Source: Bacteroidota bacterium (lineage in GTDB: Bacteria > Bacteroidota > Bacteroidia > B-17B0 > Aurantibacillaceae). From it: 64,000 bases of DNA. Location of the stretch: positions 37,761-101,760 of the forward strand of contig JAFDYI010000028.1 in assembly GCA_018267475.1 (NCBI GenBank). The letters run 5' to 3'. This document shows, piece after piece, positions 63,255 to 64,000 of the stretch; within the stretch, counting starts at the first letter, position 1; each line of letters opens with the position of its first letter. The notes below the pieces were generated by a model that was given only the letters and a program-made list of their open reading frames with translations, did not search any database and was not told the DNA's origin. A program made the position numbers and the translations under genes.

Positions 63255-63299
63255 ATTTATTATTTTTAAAAGGTTTTTTACTTTATAATACATTTATTA

Positions 63300-63617
63300 T
63301 TATTTTTTCTTAGTTTTTACATTAATCGAATACGAAGTAACAAGTCCGCCTGTAAATCCATTGATTAAAAAATCGACAAACTTATATTTCGTAACAACTT
63401 GGCAATTCCCATCACTAGGAGTATTCACATTAGGTTCATTAAGAGGTATTAAGCCCCAAAAAAGCCATACTTTTCTTCCTTTTGCATAAAGAGTTTCTTC
63501 TCCCTGTGTTTGACTGTAAGCACCTACGCTAGTTCTAGTAGTCATACACGACGTTAACATAGCTGATACAGCCATTGCCACAAAAAAGTGGCTCATGTTT
63601 TTTCGTTTTTTTTTCAT
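63300..63617 (-). CDS. Small lipoprotein, Bor-like
   Basis: The 105-residue product has a lipoprotein signal peptide with lipobox LTSC (C24) and a body with WLFWGLIPLN, CQVVTKYKFVDFLINGFTGG and a final VTSYSINV. The WGLIPLNE and FLINGF layout recalls the Bor/Iss family first known from phage lambda and plasmids, but similar proteins occur in chromosomes. A promoter box lies at 63644-63651. Confidence 0.65.
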   Translation of the reverse strand: MKKKRKNMSHFFVAMAVSAMLTSCMTTRTSVGAYSQTQGEETLYAKGRKVWLFWGLIPLNEPNVNTPSDGNCQVVTKYKFVDFLINGFTGGLVTSYSINVKTKKK

Positions 63618-63643
63618 AACATTTGTTTTTTAGATTTATTGTG

Positions 63644-63651
63644 CAAATATA
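63644..63651 (-). promoter_or_regulatory. -7 promoter box for the two small lipoprotein genes
   Basis: TATATTTG on the minus strand is an exact match to TAnnTTTG, 26 bp before ATG 63617. Confidence 0.5.
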
Positions 63652-63710
63652 TAAATAAAAATGACATTCATGTAATAATTTAAAAATAATTATTACCACA
63701 GATTTGGTAT

Positions 63711-63935
63711 GTGCCTAAAGAGCTCAATAAACCATTATTACAAAAAGTAATAGCCGAACTTATTTCTATAAGGAAAGCAAAAGGAATTAAACAAGAAGAT
63801 GTTTGTTTTGATATAGGCGTACACATAGGGAGAATAGAAAGCGGAAATTTTGACTTAACGCTTACTACGCTTAAAAAACTAACCGATTACTACGAAACCG
63901 ATTTGGCTTCTTTCTTCAAAAAAATAAAGCAATAG
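63711..63935 (+). CDS. XRE-family helix-turn-helix regulator
   Basis: The 74-residue protein starts at GTG 63711 and is a single helix-turn-helix domain: ELISIRKAKGIKQEDVCFDI, then GVHIGRIESGNFDLTLTTLKK. It probably binds DNA as a dimer. Its target is unknown; the divergent lipoprotein promoter at 63644 is a candidate. A box one base from consensus (CAGATTTG, 63699-63706) lies 4 bp before the GTG, so the mRNA may be leaderless. Confidence 0.82.
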   Translation: MPKELNKPLLQKVIAELISIRKAKGIKQEDVCFDIGVHIGRIESGNFDLTLTTLKKLTDYYETDLASFFKKIKQ

Positions 63936-64000
63936 CTTTTACGGGCGCTAAAAAAAATCAAGACAAAACAAAGCTCATCTGCTCCGTGATTTGCCCGGCT

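Noticed and set aside
63300..63935. Prophage remnant (Bor-like lipoprotein plus XRE regulator)
   Set aside because: No integrase, structural or lysis gene and no attachment repeat are seen; both families are common in chromosomes.

Overview
The window looks like chromosomal DNA of a Bacteroidota species. Genes are often preceded by the Bacteroidota -7 promoter box TAnnTTTG. Secreted proteins end in Por/type IX secretion (T9SS) sorting domains. There is a TonB-dependent receptor with a carboxypeptidase-like plug extension, a FadL/OmpP1-like outer membrane protein, a bifunctional HisB, an archaeal-type ProRS and the miaB / sigma-54 regulator / lptE gene order. I cannot name the genus. I see no rRNA, insertion sequence, integrase or CRISPR array.

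Layout. 1-5.1 kb (minus): an envelope block with a PNGase F-like secreted protein cut by the window edge, an OmpP1/FadL-like porin and a Tyr/Gly/Met-rich lipoprotein. 5.1-8.6 kb: proS, purQ and two small Bacteroidota membrane proteins. 8.6-16 kb: a complete histidine operon hisGDCBHAF(IE), preceded by a 20-residue leader peptide with five His codons and an intrinsic terminator, which is a ribosome-mediated attenuator. 16.3-20.6 kb: a five-gene coupled operon of UbiA prenyltransferase, type III polyketide synthase, methyltransferase, FAD oxidoreductase and YceI protein, probably making a lipid-like phenol or quinone. 20.6-32.5 kb: a TlpA-like thioredoxin, DMT transporter, C10 protease, ECF sigma factor, two M23 peptidases, methyltransferase, APC permease, SDR, polyprenol-phosphate mannose synthase and a small basic protein.

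32.5-45.7 kb: tRNA-Arg(CCT), a TonB receptor, a second C10 protease, a type II restriction-modification pair bracketed by an 11-bp direct repeat, tatA-gatA, tRNA-Arg(TCT), miaB and a sigma-54 activator. 45.6-47.4 kb: lptE, a gamma-carbonic-anhydrase-like protein and a CcmE with Cys in place of the heme-binding His. 47.4-62.0 kb: a surface polysaccharide locus, mostly minus strand, with an asparagine synthetase homologue, a transglutaminase-like membrane protein, a polytopic polymerase/flippase-like protein, glycosyltransferases (GT2, GT4, GT61 and unclassified), an FkbM methyltransferase, an acetyltransferase, a nucleotide-sugar epimerase/reductase, a DegT aminotransferase and a Wzt-type ABC ATPase. 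By eye this locus is more AT-rich than its flanks. 62-64 kb: trxA, two small lipoproteins and an XRE regulator.

Several start codons were moved downstream of the longest open frame because a promoter box lies inside that frame; each entry says so. All motif counts, pairings and translations were done by hand, with no database search.
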